Source: Bacteroidetes bacterium OLB9
Lineage (GTDB): Bacteria > Bacteroidota > Bacteroidia > Chitinophagales > Saprospiraceae
Reading direction: 5' to 3'
Assembly: GCA_001567255.1 (NCBI GenBank)
Contig: LNBW01000032.1
Location: 62,001-126,000, forward strand
Length of the DNA stretch: 64,000 nt
Each line of letters opens with the position of its first letter. Position 1 is the first letter of the stretch. Positions 46,744 to 55,938 of the stretch are shown here, one piece after another. The translations under genes were made by a program, and so were the position numbers. Below the pieces are notes generated by a model, which saw only the letters and a list, made by a program, of their open reading frames with translations, had not been told where the DNA came from and ran no database searches.

Positions 46744-49700
46744 ATGTTCCGAATAATAGCAACCATTGTTTTCTTATTTGGATTAAGCTATTCAAACTAC
46801 ATTAATGGTCAAATCAATGCACCACCTGATCCATGCAATACCGGTAATGAGAATACCTGTCAGTGCGAAAGCTCACCCATCTTATGTGCGATGGACGTAC
46901 TAGATGGCTTTGAATATGATATGACTAATTTCTTGCACCCAAATGATGGACCTGATAACCCAATGTGTACACCGAATGGCGGTGGCACTACAGCTCACAA
47001 TCCTACTTGGTTTAGATTTTTAGCATGGTGTTCTGACATCACTCTGCAGGTTACTACTTCAAATTGTAATCATCCTTGGGGATTTTGTAATTCACGGGGT
47101 GTCCAACTTGCAGTTTTTCCTGAATGTGAATGGCAAGACCCGGGCAATGCGGTGGCTTGTGAGGTAAATAATTGTACTTATGGAACATCACAAAGCTTCA
47201 CGCTCACCATGACCAATCTTGTTATTGGTCAGATTTATTCTATGATAGTGGACGGTTGTTGTAATTCTGCGTGTCATGTAAGGATAGATTTGGTTTCATC
47301 ACCTTGTCCGCCTGAGATAGGAGCTTGGCCGGGTGATATAATGGGGCCTGAGAATATTTGTGCCGGTGATTTGGTTGAGTTTTGCGTAGCTGAGGCTCCG
47401 GGTGGATTAAAATATCAATGGATGCTGGATGGGACAACTATTGGAGGTTCAGAATATAGTATTGATGGATCAGGTCAGACTTGTTATAGTCAAGTATTTT
47501 CAACACCGGGCACCTATCAATTGTGCGTAGATACTGAAAACGAATGTGTTGCAGTAACTGAAAATCCTGCTCCTAATTGTAAGACCATAACGGTAGTAGC
47601 TCCTGAAGCTGGCACTATCACTGCCAATCCTACGCCCACATGCCCAGGCAATGAAATCAGTATAACAGTTTCAGGCAATAATACAGATGCCGGAATACTG
47701 CAATACATCATCATCACTGATGCTTCAAATACGATAGTCAAAATAGAGCAAGCTAATAGCACTACTTTTACACATAATCATTGTGCCACTTTCACCGCTT
47801 ATAGCTACAATATTGTTGACGGGCAAGGGACCGTTCCTAATCTGGGTGATACCTTTACATCGTCTTCTTGTAGTGGTAATTGTTGCGATCTTAGTTCAGT
47901 GACACTAAGTTTTGAGGATAATGTCGCTCCTACGATCAATAATGTACCCGCTAATATCACCGTGAGTTGCTATGCCGACATACCAGCGCTAGCAGATCTA
48001 CCCTTTACAGACAATTGTATAAATGGAGGGATGGCTACAGGAACTGAAGTAGCTAACTATACTAATTGCGACGGAGGTAGTCTGGTTCGCACATGGAATG
48101 CAATAGATTCTTGTGGCAATATGTCATCAGCTACACAGACTATCACAATTGAGCCTATTCCCGTCCCTATATTTGAAGCTGCAAATGATGTAACTGTTTC
48201 TTGTGAGATGTTTCCCGAGGCGTCTTTTTTACCGCCATTGACCTATACAAATGGTAAAACCGGAAGTTGCCTAATATCCGGTACAGCTATACCCACTCGA
48301 GTGGTTGATACAACTGCATGTATGGGTACCGTGACCTATACCTGGAGTGTTACCGACGTGTGTATGCGTACAACCACCCAAACTCAGGTTTACACAGTAG
48401 AACCACCTGCAGAAATAGCTTTTGTAGATTTGCCACCTGATCAGCTTACAGTGGTATGCTCTGATATACCAGCAGCAAGTGTATTGCCACCACTCCAGTA
48501 CACTAACAGTAGTAGTGGTAGATGTCTGATTCAAGGCACGGTTATTCCAGATAGGACTGATAATTATGACATCTGTGGAGGTACCATCGTTTATCTTTGG
48601 GAAAAGACAGATAGCTGTGGAAGGTCCATCAGCTATCAACAAACATTAAATATAGAGCCTGCACCCGAAGCCACCTGGATCAATCCACCTGCAGATGTTA
48701 CCGTACCATGTGGGCAAACGGTAGATCCGGCTTTTATGCCGGATTTAGCGTATTCAAATGGAGCTACCGCAGGTTCATTTTGTGAAATAGCAGGAATAGT
48801 TACGCCTACACGCACAGACAATATTACTGGATGTGAAGGCACAGTGACCTTTTACTGGGAATTTACAGATGCTTGTAGTAGGACGATATCTCATACTCAG
48901 GTTTATACATTGAGTCCACCGGATGAACCTACATGGATCAATCCACCTGTAGATATCACGGTTCAATCTTGTGATGGATTTGATTATGACGATCTACCAC
49001 CACTCAATTATGACAACGGTGGAACTGGTGCAGATTGTCAAATAACTGGCAATGTAACACCAGTAAGAACCGGTAGTATCGATGATTGTCAAGGAGCATA
49101 TACTTACACTTGGGAATTTACAGACAAATGTGGACGTACTATTACGCATACCAGAACGGTTACGGTGCTTCCTCCTGATGAGGCTGCATGGGTCAATCCA
49201 CCTGCTGACATGACCGTAGAATGTGTTAATGAACCAGATGCATCAGCTGTGGATCTCAACTATACTAATGGGAGCAGTGGAATGTGTTTGATGTCTGGTA
49301 CAGTTTCAGCTGTACCCACTGTGCAGGAAAATAGCGATTGTTCTAAAGTTTATACATACGAGTGGATGGTTACCGATCTATGTGGAAGAACCATCACTCA
49401 CACACAAACTATCAATGTAAACCCACCACCTGAAGCCGTCTTTATCAATCCACCGGCTGATATTACCGTACAATCCTGTGATGGGTTTGATGTAGATGAA
49501 TTAGCACCATTAAATTACGATAATGGCATTATGGGAGACTGTGGTATCGCAGGTAGTGAGGTACCAGTACGTACAGGTTCTGTGACTGATTGCCAAGGTG
49601 TTTATACCTATACCTGGACATTCTCAGATAATTGTGGAAGAACCATACAACATGTGCGAACGGTGACAATAGTACCACCTGCAGAAGCTCAATTTATCAA

Positions 49701-52700
49701 CCCTCCGGCCAACACAACTTTAAACTGTATAGACGCACCAGATTTATCTAATCCACCAGTTTTAAGCTATACAAATAATTTGACCGGAACATGTGAAATA
49801 TCAGGGTCTGTTCCAGCTACCATAACTGACAATAGCAATGGTTGTCAGGGATCATATCAGTTAGTTTGGGAATTCACAGATAATTGTGGTCGGACCATTC
49901 AGCATACTCAAATCATCACTGTCAATCCGCCTGATGAACCAGCCTTTATAAATCTGCCGCCACCAGTGAGCAATGTAACTTGCGAAAACGAGCCTGACCC
50001 AAACAATATTCCTACCTTAATGTACACTAATAATAGTTCAGGATCATGTTTAATAGCAGGTGAAGCACCAGGTAGGCTTGATATTCAAGATAATGGATGT
50101 GCAAAAATTTACACTTACACCTGGAATTTTACTGATCCATGTGATAGGACTATCCAATATTCACGAATAGTCAATGTACAACCACCTCCGGTTGCAGTGT
50201 TTATAGATCCACCAGTTTATACTAGTATGTCTTGCGAAGACGCAGATAATCTACAAGTACCTGACTTACAGTATTCCAATAATTCTGTGTGTGATATCTC
50301 AGGTACTTTATCGCCGACTGTAGTATCAAACTATAATGCATGTGGAGGTACTATAAATATAGATTGGACAGGAGTGGATGCTTGTGGCAGACCACTGAAT
50401 TATTCTCAAATTATTATTGTCAACCCTGCTCCACCACCAGTTATCACAACGCCATTACCACAAGATATAACTGTATCATGTCAAGATCTTAACCAATATG
50501 CTATAACACTTGATTATAGTAATGAACAATCAGGTAATTGCGAGCGATCAGGTAGAATTCAGGGCGTGCTCAATAATGCAGGTGTGACTTTATGTGGAGG
50601 AACAGCTACCGTCACTTGGCAAGCTAATGATGGTTGTGGTACTAGTTTGAATCACACACAGCGTATCACGATAGAACCAACACCACCTGCTGTATTTCTA
50701 GACCCACCACCAGCTTCACAAGTTATCGCCTGCACTGAAATTCCGTCAAACCCACCTCCGTTACAATATTCCAATGGCGAATCTGGATTTTGTGGTATCA
50801 ATGGTACAATAACGCCGATTCAAACAGGGGGCGCCACGGCTTGTGGTGGAATCATTCAATACACATGGCAATTTACAGATGCATGTAACAGATCAATCAT
50901 TTATAATCAAGATGTGACTATTCTTCCAGCAGATGACCCTTGGTTTACAACTGACCCTGAGGATGAATTCTCACCTTGTAATGCTGGCTTTCCAGATCCT
51001 TATCCATTAATTTATACTAATCTGGCTCCGGGCAATTGTGGAATAGATGGCAGTGTGATGCCTACTTACACAGATGATGGAGATACGCGTACCTTTATAT
51101 GGACTTACACTAATCAATGTACTGGAACTACAATAACAGAACAACAAACAGTAACCATCAGCCCCGTACCCGATCTCGTTGCTGACCCTGTGGATATTGA
51201 TATTTGTTATGGAGATATCTATGACCTTGCAGATATTGTAGTAACGGATTTGAACGGTACTAATATTACGCTATCTTATCATGACGGAACACCTGCTACA
51301 TCCGCTAATCAGCTTTTTTCAACCCTTGTATTAACCGACATTATTGACAAATATTATATCCTTGCCACTAATGAACATGGATGCACGGATGAAATTGAAA
51401 TTAGATTCCATAACCAACTACCACCGGATGGTGCTTTTGGCAAAAACCTTTCTTTGTGTGTGGATAGTCCACCGATCAGCCTTTATGATTTGCTGTATCC
51501 GGGTTATAATAACAATGGGTATTGGAGTGATGAGTATGGTACAGGCATCAATATCGATGATCCTACATCAGTAAGTTTTGCCGGTCAACCTGCAGGTGAT
51601 TACACATTTGTTTATGTCATTCCTAGTATAGGTGTTTGCCCCGACATTTTAGTAGAAGCAACAGTAACCTTACTAGAATCAGGTATTTATGATGTAGGAT
51701 TAGTGAAGTGTGCGCCTGATTTCAATACTTATTTTGTAGAAATTATTACCGGTGATTTTACAATTACTAGTTCAGCAGGCAATGTTTCAACTATTGGCGG
51801 CCTAACCACTATTTCCAATATTCCGATTGCAGAAAGTGTCACCATCACATTGACACCTATCTCAGGCAATTGTGCTGACCAATCCTTAGTCATCGATCCA
51901 CCTCAATGCAATTGTGATGTAATACCTAAACCTATATCTGGAGGCAATAAAAAAGCGTGCCTTCATCAGACAGGTATCACGCTCGATGTCACAGTCGAGA
52001 ATGGTCTCACTGCTCAATGGTATTCTGCTGATAGAGGCGGTACATTATTACTAGATGGATCGACCTCATTTGCACCTCCAACTGATGTTGTGGGATTATT
52101 CACTTATTATGTTCAAGCTATTGACCCAGTCACGGGTTGCTTTAGTCAAAGACAAGCGATCACCTTTGAAGTATTGCCATTGCCAGTTGCTAATAATGCT
52201 GTCTTGAAGGTTTGTAATATCAATCAAAATGGGATAGCTCAGTATAATCTCGTTGATGCTAATGCACTCATATCTTCAGGAGGCGGACTGACATTTACCT
52301 ACTATCTAAACCAGGCTGATGCGGAAAACGAAATGAATCCTCTGGTCAGCCCTTTTACCAATACAGTACCAGACCAAGTCATTTATGCATCAGTAAAAAA
52401 TGTCAATGGTTGTAAAAAGATAGTTATGGTGACTTTAAGCACATCACCATTACCTTCAATAACTTATAATGTAGAAAATGAAACTTGTTCAGGATCAAAA
52501 GATGGCAAGATTATTATCAATCCTCCGTATGACAATCTTCAATTCAAATTGAGTGCTTTACCATGGAGCAACAATACAGAAATATCAGGGTTACAGCCTG
52601 GATCATACACGTTACAAGTTCGTGACACACTCGGATGTACCAATGCCTATTCAGTGGTTATAACTCCTGGCCAAAATCTTAAATTTGAAGAATTCAGCCT

Positions 52701-55700
52701 CAATTGTGATAACAAAGGAACGCTGAGTGATGGTAACGATGATGTGTATAACTTAGTAATGAATATATCCTCTAATCCTGCATCTAACGGTACCTATAGG
52801 ATTGTTTACAATGGACAAACTATTCATGCGTCATTAGCATATGGAGTGCAACATAGTTTATCATTATCTGCTGACGGTTCATCAGGTATCATTGAGATAA
52901 TTGACAATGCAACGGGATGTAAAATCACTAGAAATGCCGGCCCATTAACTCCATGTTCTACTAATTGTGCTATTGACATCAACGGGCTAGATATCAGCTG
53001 TGATAATAGTGGTACAGATGCTGACCCTGCGGATGATATTTACACTATAACCTTTGTGGCTAGTGCTGTCAATCAAGGTGCTTCAACATCATTTACACTT
53101 TTGATTAACAATGTAATCACAGGTACTTACAATTATGGAGAGACCGTTACTTTCACTATGCCTGCTGATGGTTCGTCACCAGATATCAGAGTAAGAGACT
53201 TTTTGAATTTACAGTGTTTTTCATCGATTCAAGTGGGCACCTTACTGGGTTGTTCAGGTAGCTGTCTGATTGTTGCAGATGTAAGTGATGTCAGATGCAA
53301 TGACAATGGCACCATCAATGATCCCAACGATGATACATTTACCTTTGCTCTTGTAGTCAATGGATTTAACACATCTGCTTTCTGGCAAATTGAGGGAAAC
53401 AACCAACTGTATGAATACAATACTAAGATTACATTAGGCCCATTTCCTGTATCCGGTGGAGATGTTACGTTGACGATACATGATCAGGCTGATCCTAGTT
53501 GTAGTAAATTTATCACTATTCCTGCACCACCTCCATGCAGCACTCCATGTGTATTGAGTATTTCGGATTTACAAATAAGTGCTTGCGATGATAATAAAAC
53601 TGGTGATACAGATGCAGATGATACCTATAACATAACATTTAAGGTAAATGTGGTAAGTGGAAGTACAAATTTCTATAATGTAACCTATGCTGGCAAATCA
53701 TATGGGCCATTTAACTACGGTCAGGTTGCAAACATAACAGGTTTACCGGCCAATGGTCAAGAGTTGACATTCATAGTGACGGATGCTATCAATGCTGGAT
53801 GTACATTATCATTTACAGCCATACAAAATCCATGCTCATCATGTAAGCAGACAGTGGATGCAGGCACTGATATTGTCTTAACATGTAGTCAAAATACCGC
53901 TACACTTACTGCAACAGCATCAGAGACAGGCGGTATATTTGTATGGTCAGGGCCAAATGGATTCTCACGTACAGGACAAACCATAACTACAAATACCGAA
54001 GGTGTGTATATCGTTACGGTAACATTTCCTGACCAATGTGTAGCTACGGATCAAGTCACTGTGACGAAGGATGCTAATATTCCTGATGCTTTTGGAGGGA
54101 AAGATCAGACACTCAATTGTGTTATAACAGAAATAATGCTGACAGGCTCTACCACTTCTCAGGGAAGCAATCTCATTTTCCAATGGACCGATGCCGGCGG
54201 AAATATTATCAGCAACACTACAGGATTACTGGTCAACCAACCTGGATCTTACTATTTTGAAGTGATAAATACAGAGACCAATTGCTCATCAGGCAAATCA
54301 GAAGTTAGGGTTACTGAAGATATCAAAAAACCTCTAGCCCAAATCAATGCTGACCCAGGTCCTGTATTGGATTGTATTATTGGTACTGTCACTTTATCCG
54401 GAGAACCTATTGCAAACGTTATTTTCAATTGGAACACTGGAGAAACGCACATTTCTAATCAGCCGTCTATCGTGATTTCTAAAGAAGGAACGATTACCAT
54501 GATTGCCATTGACACTATCAACGGTTGTGATAATTTGGCTACAATTGACATTATAGACCTACAAGATTATCCTATCCTGATTACTAAACCAGCTGAGCCT
54601 ATTACATGCTTGAACAATGGCGTGTATATTTCCGCAGGATTATCACCAGGCGGCCCCAACTTAATGTTCCAGTGGTTTGATGTAAATAACAAAGAAATCA
54701 AAGGACAAAATGCCGATTCACTTTATGTTACCTCTCCGGGAATATATTATGTCGTTTTGACTGATACCCTAAATCATTGTTCAAATCGGGATACATTTGA
54801 AGTGGAAAGAATAGGAGATTTTCCACAAGTCAAACTACCGGAAGACATAGGTTTATATTGTGGAGAAAACACCGCATCGCTCACGGCACAAATTATCAAC
54901 CCTACTTCAGATATTGTGTTGACCTGGAGTACTCCTGATGGTAATATTTTGTCAGACCCAACTAAAGCCAGCATTGAGATAGAAGGTTCAGGGACATACC
55001 AAGTCGATGTAGTTTATCCTGTTTCAGGGTGCAAAACGAAGGAAAGTCTTACGGTTACGGTCGATGACAACTATCCTGTAGATATGAGAGTAGTAGTAAA
55101 TGACGAAACGTGTGAACAACAAATAGATGGACAGATAGCGGTAGCATCGGTTTCAGGTGGCAAAGAGCCCATAACATTTAAGTTAAGTAATGGATTGAGC
55201 AATACTACCGGTCAATTTAGTCCGCTTGCCCCAGGAAAGTACACACTTGAAGTTATAGATGCTAATGGATGTGTACTGGATACCTCTTTTGTGATTAATG
55301 CGGGTCATCAAGTACAGTTATTTGCTACATCTCCTGTAGACTTGATTTACAACCATACTCAAATACTAGAGATCATCACTAATCTCAAACCTGATGAAAT
55401 AGCCTCCATAGTATGGACACCATCAGATAACCTTTCTTGTGATGATTGTCTGGTTACAACAGTTACGGGTATTAAAAACACCACCTATGAGGTTGTCATC
55501 ACAGATATCAACGGCTGTACTCAGAGCGTTAAAATTGTGATTAGAGTTGATGAAAATGTGATCATAACAGTACCTAATATTTTCAATCCAGGTAGTACTA
55601 TTAACAAGTATTTCTCTGTCTTTGGCAATGAAAGCATCGTTAATATAGAAAAACTGGCCATTTATGATCGATGGGGCAATCTGGTCTTTCTTAACGAAAA

Positions 55701-55845
55701 TTTCAAGCCTAATGTTCCTTCCGAAGGGTGGGATGGAAGTTTCCATGGCAGAAATGCAGCTCAGGGCGTATATGTTTACATCATCCATTACGAAACTCCT
55801 AACGGCGTAAAGGTATTAACTGGCGATGTAACCCTCATTCGCTAG
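46744..55845 (+). CDS. Giant T9SS-secreted adhesin-like protein with 13 HYR-like repeats
   Basis: A 3,033-residue cell-surface protein. After a signal peptide (MFRIIATIVFLFGLSYSNYINGQ) comes a Cys-rich N-terminal domain. Residues ~394-1475 are 13 tandem HYR-like units of ~83 residues with the pattern F..PP.D.TV.C...PPL.Y.N...G.C.I.G...P.R......C.G...Y.W.FTD.CGRTI.HTQ...V.P. Then follow Ig-like stretches and a second array of four ~100-residue units marked by CD..GT..D..DD.Y. Next come PKD/SprB-like units. The C-terminus VPNIFNPGSTINKYFSVFG...IYDRWGNLVF...WDGSFHGRNAAQGVYVYII...TGDVTLIR is the type B gliding-motility-associated sorting domain. Adhesion is inferred from architecture. Confidence 0.9.
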   Translation: MFRIIATIVFLFGLSYSNYINGQINAPPDPCNTGNENTCQCESSPILCAMDVLDGFEYDMTNFLHPNDGPDNPMCTPNGGGTTAHNPTWFRFLAWCSDITLQVTTSNCNHPWGFCNSRGVQLAVFPECEWQDPGNAVACEVNNCTYGTSQSFTLTMTNLVIGQIYSMIVDGCCNSACHVRIDLVSSPCPPEIGAWPGDIMGPENICAGDLVEFCVAEAPGGLKYQWMLDGTTIGGSEYSIDGSGQTCYSQVFSTPGTYQLCVDTENECVAVTENPAPNCKTITVVAPEAGTITANPTPTCPGNEISITVSGNNTDAGILQYIIITDASNTIVKIEQANSTTFTHNHCATFTAYSYNIVDGQGTVPNLGDTFTSSSCSGNCCDLSSVTLSFEDNVAPTINNVPANITVSCYADIPALADLPFTDNCINGGMATGTEVANYTNCDGGSLVRTWNAIDSCGNMSSATQTITIEPIPVPIFEAANDVTVSCEMFPEASFLPPLTYTNGKTGSCLISGTAIPTRVVDTTACMGTVTYTWSVTDVCMRTTTQTQVYTVEPPAEIAFVDLPPDQLTVVCSDIPAASVLPPLQYTNSSSGRCLIQGTVIPDRTDNYDICGGTIVYLWEKTDSCGRSISYQQTLNIEPAPEATWINPPADVTVPCGQTVDPAFMPDLAYSNGATAGSFCEIAGIVTPTRTDNITGCEGTVTFYWEFTDACSRTISHTQVYTLSPPDEPTWINPPVDITVQSCDGFDYDDLPPLNYDNGGTGADCQITGNVTPVRTGSIDDCQGAYTYTWEFTDKCGRTITHTRTVTVLPPDEAAWVNPPADMTVECVNEPDASAVDLNYTNGSSGMCLMSGTVSAVPTVQENSDCSKVYTYEWMVTDLCGRTITHTQTINVNPPPEAVFINPPADITVQSCDGFDVDELAPLNYDNGIMGDCGIAGSEVPVRTGSVTDCQGVYTYTWTFSDNCGRTIQHVRTVTIVPPAEAQFINPPANTTLNCIDAPDLSNPPVLSYTNNLTGTCEISGSVPATITDNSNGCQGSYQLVWEFTDNCGRTIQHTQIITVNPPDEPAFINLPPPVSNVTCENEPDPNNIPTLMYTNNSSGSCLIAGEAPGRLDIQDNGCAKIYTYTWNFTDPCDRTIQYSRIVNVQPPPVAVFIDPPVYTSMSCEDADNLQVPDLQYSNNSVCDISGTLSPTVVSNYNACGGTINIDWTGVDACGRPLNYSQIIIVNPAPPPVITTPLPQDITVSCQDLNQYAITLDYSNEQSGNCERSGRIQGVLNNAGVTLCGGTATVTWQANDGCGTSLNHTQRITIEPTPPAVFLDPPPASQVIACTEIPSNPPPLQYSNGESGFCGINGTITPIQTGGATACGGIIQYTWQFTDACNRSIIYNQDVTILPADDPWFTTDPEDEFSPCNAGFPDPYPLIYTNLAPGNCGIDGSVMPTYTDDGDTRTFIWTYTNQCTGTTITEQQTVTISPVPDLVADPVDIDICYGDIYDLADIVVTDLNGTNITLSYHDGTPATSANQLFSTLVLTDIIDKYYILATNEHGCTDEIEIRFHNQLPPDGAFGKNLSLCVDSPPISLYDLLYPGYNNNGYWSDEYGTGINIDDPTSVSFAGQPAGDYTFVYVIPSIGVCPDILVEATVTLLESGIYDVGLVKCAPDFNTYFVEIITGDFTITSSAGNVSTIGGLTTISNIPIAESVTITLTPISGNCADQSLVIDPPQCNCDVIPKPISGGNKKACLHQTGITLDVTVENGLTAQWYSADRGGTLLLDGSTSFAPPTDVVGLFTYYVQAIDPVTGCFSQRQAITFEVLPLPVANNAVLKVCNINQNGIAQYNLVDANALISSGGGLTFTYYLNQADAENEMNPLVSPFTNTVPDQVIYASVKNVNGCKKIVMVTLSTSPLPSITYNVENETCSGSKDGKIIINPPYDNLQFKLSALPWSNNTEISGLQPGSYTLQVRDTLGCTNAYSVVITPGQNLKFEEFSLNCDNKGTLSDGNDDVYNLVMNISSNPASNGTYRIVYNGQTIHASLAYGVQHSLSLSADGSSGIIEIIDNATGCKITRNAGPLTPCSTNCAIDINGLDISCDNSGTDADPADDIYTITFVASAVNQGASTSFTLLINNVITGTYNYGETVTFTMPADGSSPDIRVRDFLNLQCFSSIQVGTLLGCSGSCLIVADVSDVRCNDNGTINDPNDDTFTFALVVNGFNTSAFWQIEGNNQLYEYNTKITLGPFPVSGGDVTLTIHDQADPSCSKFITIPAPPPCSTPCVLSISDLQISACDDNKTGDTDADDTYNITFKVNVVSGSTNFYNVTYAGKSYGPFNYGQVANITGLPANGQELTFIVTDAINAGCTLSFTAIQNPCSSCKQTVDAGTDIVLTCSQNTATLTATASETGGIFVWSGPNGFSRTGQTITTNTEGVYIVTVTFPDQCVATDQVTVTKDANIPDAFGGKDQTLNCVITEIMLTGSTTSQGSNLIFQWTDAGGNIISNTTGLLVNQPGSYYFEVINTETNCSSGKSEVRVTEDIKKPLAQINADPGPVLDCIIGTVTLSGEPIANVIFNWNTGETHISNQPSIVISKEGTITMIAIDTINGCDNLATIDIIDLQDYPILITKPAEPITCLNNGVYISAGLSPGGPNLMFQWFDVNNKEIKGQNADSLYVTSPGIYYVVLTDTLNHCSNRDTFEVERIGDFPQVKLPEDIGLYCGENTASLTAQIINPTSDIVLTWSTPDGNILSDPTKASIEIEGSGTYQVDVVYPVSGCKTKESLTVTVDDNYPVDMRVVVNDETCEQQIDGQIAVASVSGGKEPITFKLSNGLSNTTGQFSPLAPGKYTLEVIDANGCVLDTSFVINAGHQVQLFATSPVDLIYNHTQILEIITNLKPDEIASIVWTPSDNLSCDDCLVTTVTGIKNTTYEVVITDINGCTQSVKIVIRVDENVIITVPNIFNPGSTINKYFSVFGNESIVNIEKLAIYDRWGNLVFLNENFKPNVPSEGWDGSFHGRNAAQGVYVYIIHYETPNGVKVLTGDVTLIR
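47925..51168 (+). repeat. Thirteen in-frame tandem repeats (~249 bases each)
   Basis: Each unit encodes one HYR-like domain of 79-86 residues. Adjacent units differ enough that no two are identical, but pairs such as units 5 and 7 share TVQSCDGFD, LNYDNG and VPVRTGS, implying duplication or gene conversion rather than independent gain. The unit boundary falls at P-[PA]-[PED]-E-[AP]-x-[FW]. Confidence 0.85.
52684..53850 (+). repeat. Four in-frame tandem repeats with a DxxGT..D..DD motif
   Basis: Each ~290-base unit encodes about 97 residues beginning with a segment like CDNKGTLSDGNDDVY, CDNSGTDADPADDIY, CNDNGTINDPNDDTF or CDDNKTGDTDADDTY, followed by a beta-sandwich-like region with G.Y.YG and a Cys pair at the end. 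The dense acidic cluster at the same position in every unit suggests calcium binding. Not a family recognised by eye. Confidence 0.7.
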
Positions 55846-55863
55846 TCATAAAACATAATTATT

Positions 55864-55900
55864 GAAGAAAGAGGAGCAATTGTGTTCCTCTTTTCTTATT
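55864..55900 (+). terminator. Rho-independent terminator after the giant adhesin gene
   Basis: GAAGAAAGAGGA (55864-55875) pairs with TCCTCTTTTCTT (55886-55897) with mismatches, followed by ATTTTTGG. Confidence 0.6.
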
Positions 55901-55938
55901 TTTGGCTCATGGCAACTTAAAACTGCCTTAATTTATCT

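Noticed and set aside
51344..51574. Second-frame ORF inside the giant adhesin
   Set aside because: A shadow frame over repeat-encoding DNA with no motif, start context or conservation evidence.
47925..53850. CRISPR array or satellite DNA
   Set aside because: The repeats are ~250-290 bases, diverged, in frame and encode protein domains; there are no short direct repeats with unique spacers.
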